From Tuberibacillus sp. Marseille-P3662 (GTDB lineage Bacteria; Bacillota; Bacilli; Bacillales; Sporolactobacillaceae), in the NCBI RefSeq assembly GCF_900178005.1, contig NZ_FXBS01000006.1:310001-374000 (forward strand): a stretch of 64,000 nt of DNA, given 5' to 3'. The position numbers and the translations under genes were made by a program. The notes under the pieces are model-generated. The model ran no database searches, was not told the DNA's origin, and was given only the letters and a program-made list of their open reading frames with translations. Position 1 is the first letter of the stretch, and each line of letters opens with the position of its first letter. Positions 1-8,063 of this stretch are shown piece by piece.

Positions 1-239
1 TCTTGGTAGCCGATCACCTGATGAGCCCAACCCGCTGATTTTGCCTGATCCGCTTCCATAGCAGGACAAATAATTAGAGGTTCAGATTCTGGAAAAATAA
101 CTAAGCCTAAAAGGCGCTCATGAGGTTCACATTTGAACCCTGAGAAATAAAAAACATTTTTTGGATGTGAGATATAGGCAAATGTGATGTCATTTTGTGA
201 TAACCATGCCTGCAATCTATGGAGACGCTTGTCATTCAT
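1..239 (-). CDS. Xaa-Pro peptidase-like protein (M24 family), N-terminal part only
   Basis: The reverse strand reads open from an ATG at 239 to the window edge, giving about 79 residues beginning MNDKRLHRLQ. The sequence includes ITFAYISHPKNVFYFSGF and ERLLGLVIFPESEP, which resemble the creatinase/prolidase N-terminal domain of Xaa-Pro dipeptidases (aminopeptidase P family). The catalytic metal-binding domain would lie outside the window. An AGGAG precedes the ATG by about 12 bases, and three repeat units (251-492) lie immediately upstream and end in this ribosome site. A peptidase of this type next to ytkL is common in Bacillales from general knowledge. The family call is an inference from a short N-terminus. 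Confidence 0.6.
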   Translation of the reverse strand, partial: MNDKRLHRLQAWLSQNDITFAYISHPKNVFYFSGFKCEPHERLLGLVIFPESEPLIICPAMEADQAKSAGWAHQVIGYQ

Positions 240-250
240 CGAACTTTTCA

Positions 251-492
251 CACTCCTGATAATCATTTTTACTATCTTGTATTTACCCCACTGCTAAAAT
301 GATATGGTAGTACTTAGCGAAGCGGGGAAGTGCTTCTGATATAATCATTTTTACTTCGTCGCAAGACCCCTTTGCTAAAATGATATGGTAGTACTTAGCG
401 GAGCGGGGAAGTGCTTCTGATATAATCATTTTACTTCGTCGCAAGACCCCTTTGCTAAAATGATATGGTAGTACTTAGCGAAGCGGGGAAGT
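251..492 (-). repeat. three tandem hairpin/SD repeat units upstream of the peptidase gene
   Basis: Three consecutive units of about 80-81 bp read in the sense direction of the peptidase gene (minus strand). Each starts ACTTCCCCGC, carries a fold-back in which CTTCCC pairs with a GGGAAG-like segment and GCTAA pairs with TTAGC, then a spacer containing AGTAAAAATGATTAT and an AGAAGC or AGGAGTG segment. The gene-proximal unit supplies the peptidase Shine-Dalgarno. In the two distal units the 3' half of the outer stem has drifted (AGCAAAGGGG). Related units occur at 12773-12902 and 53661-54070. Confidence 0.85.
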
Positions 493-651
493 GCTTCCAA
501 TTAAATCATTTATGTATACTTTATCATAATGTGTCATCATTGTTCAGTCAAAAATCTGCATTTTTTTAGACTTGAGAATCCGAGTCAGTTTGATGTTCCA
601 CAAGAGGTTGCGTTTGTAGCCGAATAATCTTACAGTCATAATAAAGATAAT
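493..651. other. intergenic stretch without recognised feature
   Basis: Between the repeat array and the sigma-W-like promoter I see no coding pattern. It is AT-rich and should contain the promoter of the leftward peptidase gene, but no clear -35/-10 pair stands out. Confidence 0.4.
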
Positions 652-678
652 TGAAACCTTAACGGCCTGATCTTCGTT
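652..678 (+). promoter_or_regulatory. sigma-W-like (ECF) promoter of the psp/spermidine-synthase operon
   Basis: TGAAAC at 652-657 and CGTT at 675-678 are separated by 17 bases, matching the ECF sigma-W pattern (TGAAAC, 16-17 bases, CGTA-like). It lies about 50 bases before the first gene of an operon containing pspA. In B. subtilis pspA is under sigma-W, which supports the call. The second half of the -10 (GA rather than TA) is imperfect. Confidence 0.7.
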
Positions 679-727
679 GAAAACTATATAACGTGATGGA
701 GGCCAATGAGAAAAGAGGTGAGATCAG

Positions 728-1240
728 TTGGGACTATGGTCACGCTTATTTAGCAAAAAGAAGGATGCTCCAGAAGTTGAAGAGAGAACGCTGCTTAATA
801 TTCAAGTCGGGGATATGATTACTTATGAATTGGAAGATTATGAAGTAGTCGGTAAAATGACATTAAATGACCACGGTTTTCAGTGGTTTGAATATCAATT
901 GGAAGTTCCCGGCGAGAAATCATTATGGCTGTCGGTTGAGATGGATGATGAGCTTGAGATTGCCGTGTATAAAAAAATTAAGCATCCCGTCTCTGAACCC
1001 ATTCCCAAAACGCTTACCGTTGATGAAGTGTCATATACATTAGATGAAAAAGGCATGGCTGAGGTTTCCGGACAAGGGCGGAGCAGTCAACTCAGTGGCC
1101 AAACTGTCACGTATTATGATTTCAGTAATGAAGCGGAAGATCAGCTGGTGGCCATTGAGGTTTGGAATGGTGAAATTGAGGTGAGTCAAGGGCATACCGC
1201 CCAAGATTATGAATTCCAAATCATTGCTGGGAGTCGTTAG
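728..1240 (+). CDS. DUF4178 domain protein, first gene of PspA operon
   Basis: A 170-residue soluble protein with a basic N-terminus (MGLWSRLFSKKK) followed by one beta-rich domain with conserved aromatic residues (GFQWFEYQLE, LWLSVE, YYDFSNEAEDQ), the pattern of DUF4178. It starts at a TTG preceded by GAGGTGAG. No signal peptide or membrane segment is visible. The function of DUF4178 is not established. Members recur beside PspA, DUF350 and spermidine-synthase-like genes, exactly as here, where pspA follows after 35 bases. A role in the same membrane-stress system is inferred from context. It is the promoter-proximal gene behind the sigma-W-like site. Confidence 0.8.
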   Translation: MGLWSRLFSKKKDAPEVEERTLLNIQVGDMITYELEDYEVVGKMTLNDHGFQWFEYQLEVPGEKSLWLSVEMDDELEIAVYKKIKHPVSEPIPKTLTVDEVSYTLDEKGMAEVSGQGRSSQLSGQTVTYYDFSNEAEDQLVAIEVWNGEIEVSQGHTAQDYEFQIIAGSR

Positions 1241-1275
1241 ATAAAATTTGAATAAATTAGGGAGGAACATGTGAT

Positions 1276-1947
1276 ATGTTCAATATGTTCAAACGCGTTA
1301 AAACATTAATGTCTTCAGAGTTAAACTCGGCGCTTGATAAGGCTGAAGATCCGGTGAAGATGCTTGATCAATATATGAGGGAAATGGAATCCGATATTCG
1401 TGATGCGGAGACCGCTGTTTCCAAACAAATGGCTAATGAAAAAATGTTAAATAAAAAGTATGATGACGCTAAAAAACTTGTGGATAAACGTCAAGAGCAA
1501 GCGGAGAAGGCATTAGAAGCTGGTAATGAGGACTTGGCACGACGGGCATTGGAAGACAAAAAAAGTCATGATGAGCAAGCTGAATCATTAAAAACAGCGT
1601 GGGAACGTGCAAAGACAGATGCTGATGATCTCAAGAAAAAGCTTCAAGAGATGAAAAATGAATACCAAGATATGGATCTTAAACGGGACTCCTTAAAAGC
1701 TCGTGCTGAAACGGCTAAAACCAAGACAAAAATTAATCGTAGCATGTCGAATGTCGGTTCTGAGGAATCACAAAAAGGTTTCAGCCGGATGGAGGAAAAA
1801 GTATTACAGCAGGAGGCGGAAGCAGAAACGAGCGAGGACCTTAATCAGGCTAACAAAAGTCTAGACGATGAATTAGATGCCCTCGATGACAAGAATGATG
1901 TTGATGATGAACTTGCTGAACTAAAGAAAAAAATAGGGAAAGAGTAA
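1276..1947 (+). CDS. pspA: PspA/IM30 family phage-shock protein
   Basis: A 223-residue, almost wholly alpha-helical, highly charged protein with the PspA N-terminus (MFNMFKRVKTLMSSELNSAL, DPVKMLDQYMREME) and long coiled coils through residues 25-190. PspA/IM30 proteins polymerise on the inner face of the cytoplasmic membrane and protect it during envelope stress. The length fits the family. The ATG is preceded by GGGAGGAAC. It is the second gene of the operon, and a strong hairpin overlaps its stop codon (1931-1964). Regulation is probably by the sigma-W-like promoter at 652-678. The family call is firm; the exact partner proteins are inferred. Confidence 0.93.
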   Translation: MFNMFKRVKTLMSSELNSALDKAEDPVKMLDQYMREMESDIRDAETAVSKQMANEKMLNKKYDDAKKLVDKRQEQAEKALEAGNEDLARRALEDKKSHDEQAESLKTAWERAKTDADDLKKKLQEMKNEYQDMDLKRDSLKARAETAKTKTKINRSMSNVGSEESQKGFSRMEEKVLQQEAEAETSEDLNQANKSLDDELDALDDKNDVDDELAELKKKIGKE

Positions 1948-1964
1948 TCACTCTTCCCCTATTT
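1931..1964 (+). other. hairpin overlapping the pspA stop codon
   Basis: AAATAGGG (1931-1938) pairs with CCCTATTT (1957-1964), and AAGAGT pairs with ACTCTT inside it, with one A/C mismatch and a four-base loop containing the stop region. No T-run follows; the next bases are the GGGGG ribosome site of the downstream gene. It could be an mRNA-stabilising or attenuating element that lifts pspA output over the rest of the operon. Confidence 0.6.
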
Positions 1965-1980
1965 AGGGGGTGATGTTGCT

Positions 1981-2547
1981 TTGCGAAAAATGTTGTTAGC
2001 GTTATGTGTCCTGACAGCTACTGTATTACCAGGTTGTTCCTTTGGGAAAAATATCTTAGATGTCGCAAAAGATAAGTATGATTTAGATGACACAGTAAAA
2101 AGCAGTGTCCAGCGTGAAGACGAGACTTATATATTCAAACCAGATCAAACCATTGATCAAGTTTCCCAAACGCTTTCAAAGGAAATCAAACCAGAACGAA
2201 CATCAGACACTGTCGATGGCAAGAAAGTCCTTGTCTATGATGACTATATTGTGACGTTGACAAAGGATGACAATAATAAGACAAACTTGGAAGTGGCTAC
2301 TTATGGCTTTGTTCGTGATAATTATCATCCAAGCTTCTTTGAAGGTCTGCTCGCTTATTCACTTCTCAGCAATATTTTAGGTGCTGATGATTGGGCAAGA
2401 CGACAAGGGCAACGATGTCGTTCAGCCATCGGCGGCAGTTGCTATAATGGTTATGCTGCTTCAGGCGGTCATTATAAAGGTCCCGGTTCCAAACCTTTAT
2501 TTAAATCATCACCGTTTCGCGGCGGTGGCCTGGGAGCAGGTAAATAA
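1981..2547 (+). CDS. DUF4247 lipoprotein
   Basis: A 188-residue predicted lipoprotein. A short basic N-terminus and hydrophobic stretch lead to a lipobox (LPGC, cysteine at residue 19), so the mature protein should be anchored outside the membrane. The middle is a mixed charged domain (DYIVTLTKDDNNKT), and the C-terminal 60 residues are glycine/serine-rich with two cysteines. This architecture matches DUF4247 proteins, which co-occur with PspA and DUF350. It starts at TTG with GGGGGTGATG upstream. No enzymatic motif is visible. It may sense or buffer envelope damage on the outer face, which is inferred from location only. Confidence 0.78.
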   Translation: MRKMLLALCVLTATVLPGCSFGKNILDVAKDKYDLDDTVKSSVQREDETYIFKPDQTIDQVSQTLSKEIKPERTSDTVDGKKVLVYDDYIVTLTKDDNNKTNLEVATYGFVRDNYHPSFFEGLLAYSLLSNILGADDWARRQGQRCRSAIGGSCYNGYAASGGHYKGPGSKPLFKSSPFRGGGLGAGK

Positions 2548-2567
2548 TACAAAAGGGAGTGGTAAAG

Positions 2568-2960
2568 ATGGATGCAGTTTTGTTAACGATTTATTACTTT
2601 GTGGTCTCAGTTATTCTTATTATAATTGGCCTTTATCTGTTTGAGCTAGTGACAACAAAATATAAGGATTGGGAAGAAATTGCCGCAGGGAACTATGCAG
2701 TAGCGTTGTCTATAGGTGGTAAGATTGTTGGTATTTCTATTGTTCTTTTATTTTCTATCCTAGAAAATGATACGATTACGCAAACGGTATTGTGGGGTAT
2801 TCTAGGGATTGTCTTACAACTTGTAGTTTACTATATATTTGAAACCTTAACTAAATTTTCAGTGCAGGATAAACTTAAAGAAAACAACTTGGCCGTCGGC
2901 ATTATTTCGTTTTCCGTATCGGCTGGGCTTGCCTTTGTTATCGGTGCCTCAATTACATAA
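2568..2960 (+). CDS. DUF350 membrane protein
   Basis: A protein of about 130 residues with four hydrophobic segments, including the acidic/small-residue motif around NYAVALSIGGKIVGISIV typical of DUF350 (two repeats of a two-helix unit). I place the start at ATG 2568 because GGGAG lies 8 bases upstream; an earlier in-frame GTG at 2559 overlaps the ribosome site. DUF350 is an integral membrane family of unknown activity often encoded between PspA-type and spermidine-synthase-type genes. It probably forms a membrane component with its neighbours. Confidence 0.82.
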   Translation: MDAVLLTIYYFVVSVILIIIGLYLFELVTTKYKDWEEIAAGNYAVALSIGGKIVGISIVLLFSILENDTITQTVLWGILGIVLQLVVYYIFETLTKFSVQDKLKENNLAVGIISFSVSAGLAFVIGASIT

Positions 2961-2988
2961 GGTGATTTAGCTGCCAGGTGGGGGAAAC

Positions 2989-4539
2989 ATGAATCAATTA
3001 TCGATTAAACAGACGAAACAAATTTATTGGGCTTCTGGGATTGTTTCTATTTGCGGCATTATTTTTGAAGTGCTATTCGGGGCGCTGGGTTCCTATATCT
3101 TGGGGGATGGAGTGAAGCAATATACGCTCACAATCTCCCTTTTTTTAACGGGGATGGGGCTTGGCGCTTATATCAGTGAAAAAGTCGGCAGAAAGTTGAT
3201 TGCTTACTTTATCGGGATTGAATATGCCGTCGCTGCCATTGGCGGCTTATCATCTTTCTTGATGTTTGGTATTACAGCTTATTTACCGTCCGGTTCGGAT
3301 GCTTTATTTCTATATGGTGTTATTGTAACGATAGGGACATTGACTGGACTGGAATTACCGATTCTCATTCGGAAAGCCAATGAGATCGGAGTAACGATTA
3401 ATAAAAGCACGGCGCGCGTCTTATTTTCGGACTATGCAGGCGGACTCGTCGGGGGCATTCTATTTGCTTTTTGGCTCAGACCGTATTTTGGACTCGTGAA
3501 AACGGCTTTTCTTGTAGGACTGATTAATTTAGCCGTCGCCTTCTGGATCTTATTTATCTTTAAACAAGAGCTACGCCGTATCCGTTTAAAGGCAGTGATC
3601 GGTGGTTTAATAGCGGTTATTCTTGTTTGGGGTTTATTTTTTGGTGAAGAAGCAGCTTTTATGTTTGAGCAGAAAATATATAGGGATCCGATTATTTATT
3701 CCCAGAACACTGAGTATCAAAAAATCGTTATGACTAAAGAACAAGGTGACTTGCGTCTCTATTTAAATGGTAATTTACAATTTAGTTCGGTTGATGAATA
3801 TCGATATCATGAAACGCTTGTCCATCCTGTGATGGCCATGGTTCAAAAACCGAGAGATGTTTTGATTCTAGGTGGTGGTGATGGTTTAGCGGCACGTGAA
3901 GTGTTGAAATATCCATTTGTCAAGCAAATTGATTTGGTGGATCTCGATCCAGAGATGACGCGATTGGGTCAACATAATGACTTATTAACCCAGTTGAATC
4001 ATCAATCACTCAACAACGATAAGGTGACGGTTTTTAACCAAGATGGTTATGAATATCTTGACAATCATTCCGACATGTACGATGCCGTGTTTATTGATTT
4101 ACCAGATCCTGAGGATACATCGCTCAGCAAATTGTACTCGAAATCGTTCTACAAACTTGTTAAGCAGCATTTAAAACCGGGCGGTGCTATAATCGTACAG
4201 TCAACAAGCCCTGTATTTGCAACTAAGGTGTATTGGACGATCAACAAAACCGTTGAGTCTGCAGGTTTTAAAACAGAAAATCTGCATGTCGACATTCCTA
4301 GTTTTGGTAATTGGGGGTTTGTGATTGGAAGGCGTAAGCCGGTAAATATTGATCAAGTACGTTTAAGAAATGTTGATATGAGGTATTTAAATAATGATAC
4401 CTTACACGCCATGGACACGTTTGGTAAAGATATTGATGCTAACGTTCGCCAAAATGGTGAAAAGGTTAAATGGCAGCCAAATACACTCCAACATCCCATT
4501 ATTATTGAAATGTATCAGAAAGCTTGGTTATATTATTAA
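2989..4539 (+). CDS. membrane-anchored spermidine-synthase-like protein
   Basis: A 516-residue fusion. The first 215 residues contain about seven transmembrane helices. The rest is a spermidine-synthase (aminopropyltransferase) Rossmann domain with the cofactor loop ILGGGDGLAAREVLK, the acidic DLVDLDPEMTRL, the DGYEYL segment and the catalytic-pocket DLPDPEDTSLSKLYSKSFY. Soluble aminopropyltransferases move aminopropyl from decarboxylated SAM to putrescine. Membrane-fused members have uncertain substrates, and modification of a lipid or envelope target has been suggested from their association with PspA. The ATG follows GGTGGGGG. A separate speD is at 32675, so decarboxylated SAM could be available. 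Confidence 0.85.
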   Translation: MNQLSIKQTKQIYWASGIVSICGIIFEVLFGALGSYILGDGVKQYTLTISLFLTGMGLGAYISEKVGRKLIAYFIGIEYAVAAIGGLSSFLMFGITAYLPSGSDALFLYGVIVTIGTLTGLELPILIRKANEIGVTINKSTARVLFSDYAGGLVGGILFAFWLRPYFGLVKTAFLVGLINLAVAFWILFIFKQELRRIRLKAVIGGLIAVILVWGLFFGEEAAFMFEQKIYRDPIIYSQNTEYQKIVMTKEQGDLRLYLNGNLQFSSVDEYRYHETLVHPVMAMVQKPRDVLILGGGDGLAAREVLKYPFVKQIDLVDLDPEMTRLGQHNDLLTQLNHQSLNNDKVTVFNQDGYEYLDNHSDMYDAVFIDLPDPEDTSLSKLYSKSFYKLVKQHLKPGGAIIVQSTSPVFATKVYWTINKTVESAGFKTENLHVDIPSFGNWGFVIGRRKPVNIDQVRLRNVDMRYLNNDTLHAMDTFGKDIDANVRQNGEKVKWQPNTLQHPIIIEMYQKAWLYY

Positions 4540-4572
4540 TAGGACGATCATTAATTTTTATGAGGTGATTTT

Positions 4573-5256
4573 ATGAAGGTTACATATTATGGTCAATCCG
4601 TTGTATTGGTGGAAACGGATAAAGCTAACATTCTCTTTGACCCGTTTATATCAGGGAACGGTCAATGCAGTATCAGTGTGGGCGATTTACCTCGAATTGA
4701 TGTGATTATTCTGACACATGGGCATAATGACCATGTCGGTGATACTGCCGATATTGCTAAACAGCATGGTGCTCAAATCATCGGCATTGCTGAAATTGCC
4801 ACATACTTTGGAAATAAAGGGTTAAACACGCATGGTATGTCAATTGGCGGCGGCTATCAATTTGATTTTGGTCACGTCAAAATGACCCCAGCCCTTCACG
4901 GTTCCAGTTATACTGAGGATGATGGTACGATTGTGTATACGGGCATGCCAGCGGGTATCTTGTTAACGATAAATGGTACAACCATTTACCATGCCGGTGA
5001 TACAGCGCTGTTTAGTGATATGAAGTTGATCGGTGAACGTAACGACATTGATCTCGCTTTCTTACCAATCGGTGATAACTTTACGATGGGACCGGATGAT
5101 GCTGCTGTAGCAGCTGAATGGGTTGGAGCCAAAACCGTTGTCCCGGTTCACTATAATACTTTCCCAGTCATTGAGCAGGATCCTGACGATTTCGTTAGCA
5201 AGCTTAAAGGCAGTCAAGGTAAAGTGCTTCATTCTGGCGACAGTATCGAATTATAA
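4573..5256 (+). CDS. ytkL: UPF0173 metal-dependent hydrolase YtkL
   Basis: A 227-residue metallo-beta-lactamase-fold protein. The metal-binding HGHNDH motif is at residues 49-54, with further ligands in [13 protein letters not shown] and VHYNTFP. The length and sequence match the UPF0173 family of small MBL hydrolases; the physiological substrate is unknown. The ATG is preceded by GAGGTGA and lies 33 bases after the spermidine-synthase-like gene with no terminator between, so it probably ends that operon; a clear terminator follows. In B. subtilis ytkL precedes ytoI, as here. Confidence 0.9.
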   Translation: MKVTYYGQSVVLVETDKANILFDPFISGNGQCSISVGDLPRIDVIILTHGHNDHVGDTADIAKQHGAQIIGIAEIATYFGNKGLNTHGMSIGGGYQFDFGHVKMTPALHGSSYTEDDGTIVYTGMPAGILLTINGTTIYHAGDTALFSDMKLIGERNDIDLAFLPIGDNFTMGPDDAAVAAEWVGAKTVVPVHYNTFPVIEQDPDDFVSKLKGSQGKVLHSGDSIEL

Positions 5257-5271
5257 GATGATGTGAAGAAC

Positions 5272-5307
5272 AAGGGGTTGTCCCAAATGAGGGGACGACC
5301 CTTTTTT
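5272..5307 (+). terminator. Rho-independent terminator after ytkL
   Basis: AAGGG and TTGTCCC pair with GGGACGA and CCCTT around one bulged G, followed by a T6 run. It closes the 728-5256 operon. Confidence 0.85.
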
Positions 5308-5391
5308 ATGATTGGCGTTTTCGTCTTATTCTCTATATAATAGTGGTTAAATAACATTTTTTGTACGGAGATGAAAGATGGGTGAACGATT

Positions 5392-6705
5392 TTGGCAACG
5401 AAACATGAACAGATTCTCGATCACATAAGAAATTTAGACATCGGTTATAAAATATCAGTACGACAAATGGCAAAGGACTTAAAAGTTAGTGATGGAACGG
5501 CATACAGGGCAATCAAAGACGCTGAAAACCAAGGGTTTGTCAGTACCATTGACCGGGTTGGTACGATTCGGATTGAGAAAAAAGATAAAGGGAATATTGA
5601 ACGATTGACTTATGCTGAAGTCGTCGGGATTGTTGATGGCCAGGTTCTCGGCGGGCGAAAAGGTTTGCACAAAACCTTGAACCGTTTTTTAATCGGAGCA
5701 ATGAAACTTGAAGCGATGATGAAGTATGTCGATGCGGGCGGGCTTTTAATTGTCGGTAACAGGGATAAGGCACAGGAATATGGCCTACAGGCTGGGGCAG
5801 CCGTTCTTATTACCGGTGGCTTTGATACCCGTGATGAAGTGAAACAACTTGCCGATCAAATGGAAATGCCGGTCATTTCAACCTCTTATGATACGTTTAC
5901 AGTCGCGGAAATGATTAACCGGGCGATCTATGATCAGCTAATTAAGAAGGAAATTCTACACGTATCCGATATATTGATTCCATTGGAACATACGAATTAC
6001 CTGCAAACAACAGATACGGTGAGTGATTGGTATCACATGAACAAGACAACAACGCACAGTCGATATCCAGTTGTAGAGCAGGATTTAAAAGTCCATGGCA
6101 TGGTGACGGCCAAAGACATTATCGGCAAAGATGATGATATATCTATTGAAAAAATTATGACAAAGCAGCCCATGATGGTTAATGAAACAACATCGGTGGC
6201 GTCAGCGGCGCACAATATGATTTGGGAAGGCATTGAATGTTTGCCAGTCATCAGTTCGCAAAAGAAACTGATAGGGATCATCACTCGACAAGATGTTCTT
6301 AAAGCGATGCAGATGATTCAAAGGCAACCGCAGGTCGGTGAGACGATTGATGACACAGTTGCTGAACAAATCAAAGATGTATCGACTCAGGTTGAATCTG
6401 TCTATCAGTTTGAAGTAATGCCGCAGATGACGAACTATCTTGGATCATTGTCCTACGGTGTTGTGACCACTATTGTTACAACGGTTGGACGCCGGGTTTT
6501 AAATAAAGAAAAAAAAGGTGACCTCGTCGTCGAGAATGTCACCTTATACTTTCTGAAACCCGTCCAAATTGAGAGTAAGCTATTAATCAAACCTCGGATC
6601 TTGGAAATGTCTAGACGTTACGGCAAAGTCGATGTGGAAATGTATCATGAAGGTGTCGCCGTTGGGAAAGCTTTCTTAATCGTCCAGTTCATTGATCGTT
6701 ATTAG
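5392..6705 (+). CDS. ytoI: CBS/DRTGG/hotdog-domain regulatory protein YtoI
   Basis: A 437-residue multidomain protein. Residues 1-65 form a winged helix-turn-helix (VRQMAKDLKVSDGTAYRAI), then comes a DRTGG-type domain (about 80-185), two CBS modules (about 190-310, with HSRYPVVEQDLKVHGMV and CLPVISSQKKLIGIIT) and a C-terminal thioesterase-like hotdog domain. This order matches B. subtilis YtoI (about 439 residues). CBS modules usually bind adenine nucleotides, so a ligand-controlled transcription regulator is likely, but its targets are unknown. It starts at TTG. It overlaps the convergent ytpI by 17 bases. Confidence 0.88.
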   Translation: MATKHEQILDHIRNLDIGYKISVRQMAKDLKVSDGTAYRAIKDAENQGFVSTIDRVGTIRIEKKDKGNIERLTYAEVVGIVDGQVLGGRKGLHKTLNRFLIGAMKLEAMMKYVDAGGLLIVGNRDKAQEYGLQAGAAVLITGGFDTRDEVKQLADQMEMPVISTSYDTFTVAEMINRAIYDQLIKKEILHVSDILIPLEHTNYLQTTDTVSDWYHMNKTTTHSRYPVVEQDLKVHGMVTAKDIIGKDDDISIEKIMTKQPMMVNETTSVASAAHNMIWEGIECLPVISSQKKLIGIITRQDVLKAMQMIQRQPQVGETIDDTVAEQIKDVSTQVESVYQFEVMPQMTNYLGSLSYGVVTTIVTTVGRRVLNKEKKGDLVVENVTLYFLKPVQIESKLLIKPRILEMSRRYGKVDVEMYHEGVAVGKAFLIVQFIDRY

Positions 6706-6994
6706 ACTCAAGTTCATGAGCAACATAGGGTAAGATTTGCCGGTATTGTTTAATGCTATAATAGGTATAGTAACAACCATAGGCTATTAATAGAATAGCA
6801 ATGGTTAAAGTAACGGCTGTTGGGTTCATAATCGATTGATTGATGCCAAAGACTGTAACGAAGATGCCCAATCCGATATGCGATTTGATGATGGTCCAAT
6901 GCTTACGATAAGATTGGGGTATTCGCCAACCTTTGACGCGATAAATCAAGAATACAACGACTGCAATCAACATGAGAACAATAAGACCAGGCAT
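6689..6994 (-). CDS. ytpI: YtpI-like small membrane protein
   Basis: A protein of about 101 residues with three hydrophobic segments (LIVLMLIAVVVFLIY, GLGIFVTVFGINQS, LTIAILLIAYGCYYTYY), matching the YtpI family of unknown function. The start is the ATG at 6994, preceded by GGAGG at 7 bases; longer in-frame starts upstream lack a ribosome site. It is convergent with ytoI and the 3' ends overlap by 17 bases, so the two transcripts are antisense at their ends. B. subtilis also has ytpI between ytoI and nrnA. Confidence 0.8.
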   Translation of the reverse strand: MPGLIVLMLIAVVVFLIYRVKGWRIPQSYRKHWTIIKSHIGLGIFVTVFGINQSIMNPTAVTLTIAILLIAYGCYYTYYSIKQYRQILPYVAHELESNNDQ

Positions 6995-7088
6995 GTCTGT
7001 CCCTCCAATTCTATTCATATTCATTTTAACGACTTTCATCAAAAAATGCTATCCATAGCTCGAGATAGCTAAAAAAGGAGTTTATGAA

Positions 7089-8030
7089 ATGTTAAAGGAC
7101 ATTTTTCAAGCAATAGAATATTATAACACAATTATTATTCATCGACACGTCCGTCCCGACCCTGATGCGCTCGGCTCACAAGGCGGTCTGGCTTGTTTAA
7201 TAAAAGATCATTATCCAAATAAAAAAGTGTATATGGTTGGTGATGACGAACCCTCATTAAGCTTTTTGACCTGTATGGATGCTATCGATGATGACACTTA
7301 TAATGGTGCCTTGGTGATTGTCTGTGATACAGCTAATCAGGAACGCATTGATGATCAAAGGTATCATAAGGGAGAGCGGTTGATCAAGATTGATCATCAT
7401 CCCAATGTAGATCCTTATGGTGATGACATTTGGGTGGATACTGAAGCAAGCTCTGTTAGTGAAATGATTGTGGACATGTGTGAGAATAACGAGATATGGA
7501 CGTTATCCGATGAGGCCGCGCGCTTGCTGTATGCAGGGATTGTCGGGGATACCGGCCGATTTTTATTTGCAAATACGACCGTCAAGACATTTAAGCGAGC
7601 TGCAAAGCTGATCGAGAAACAGTTTGATCGAGGAGCGTTACATAATGCGCTGTATGAGAAAAAGTTATCTTTAATGAAATTAAATGGGTACGTGCTTCAG
7701 AATTTTTCTATGACGAAGGACGGTGTTGGATATTTGAAATTACCGTTAGATGTCACAAAGGCGTTCGAAGTTACGCCAAGCGAAGCATCACTCTTAATCA
7801 ATGCCTTTTCAGATACAAAAGGGATGAAGGCATGGGTATTCTTTATAGAAGAAGAAGATCAGATTCGTGTTCGATTTCGTTCCAAGGGCCCTGTTGTCAA
7901 CCAAATCGCGGCGCGCTATGATGGTGGCGGTCATCCTATGGCAGCAGGGGCAACGGTCTATCAGTGGAAGGAAACGGAAGCTGTTTTAGAGGATTTAATC
8001 GACGTCTGCCAAACTGACCAACAAACATAA
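7089..8030 (+). CDS. nrnA: DHH-family oligoribonuclease / pAp phosphatase NrnA
   Basis: A 313-residue DHH/DHHA1 phosphoesterase. Motif I is HRHVRPDPDALGS (residues 18-30), the DHH motif is DHHPN near residue 105, and the DHHA1 domain ends with the substrate-binding GGGHPMAAGA. NrnA degrades short oligoribonucleotides (nano-RNA) and dephosphorylates 3'-phosphoadenosine 5'-phosphate in the cytoplasm, using manganese. Length and motifs agree with B. subtilis NrnA (YtqI). The ATG follows AAAGGAG. A hairpin at 8034-8060 separates it from the convergent sporulation genes. Confidence 0.94.
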   Translation: MLKDIFQAIEYYNTIIIHRHVRPDPDALGSQGGLACLIKDHYPNKKVYMVGDDEPSLSFLTCMDAIDDDTYNGALVIVCDTANQERIDDQRYHKGERLIKIDHHPNVDPYGDDIWVDTEASSVSEMIVDMCENNEIWTLSDEAARLLYAGIVGDTGRFLFANTTVKTFKRAAKLIEKQFDRGALHNALYEKKLSLMKLNGYVLQNFSMTKDGVGYLKLPLDVTKAFEVTPSEASLLINAFSDTKGMKAWVFFIEEEDQIRVRFRSKGPVVNQIAARYDGGGHPMAAGATVYQWKETEAVLEDLIDVCQTDQQT

Positions 8031-8033
8031 AAA

Positions 8034-8060
8034 TGCCGGCTGTATGTGTACAGCCGGCTC
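8034..8060. terminator. bidirectional hairpin between nrnA and the ytrHI genes
   Basis: GCCGGCTGT pairs with ACAGCCGGC around a short loop in the 33-base gap between convergent genes. T-rich sequence follows only weakly on either strand (better on the minus strand, ATTTTATG), so efficiency is uncertain. Confidence 0.65.
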
Positions 8061-8063
8061 ATA

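Noticed and set aside
2381-2644. 87-residue frame across the DUF4247/DUF350 junction
   Set aside because: It is an out-of-frame shadow of two well-supported genes and has no ribosome site.
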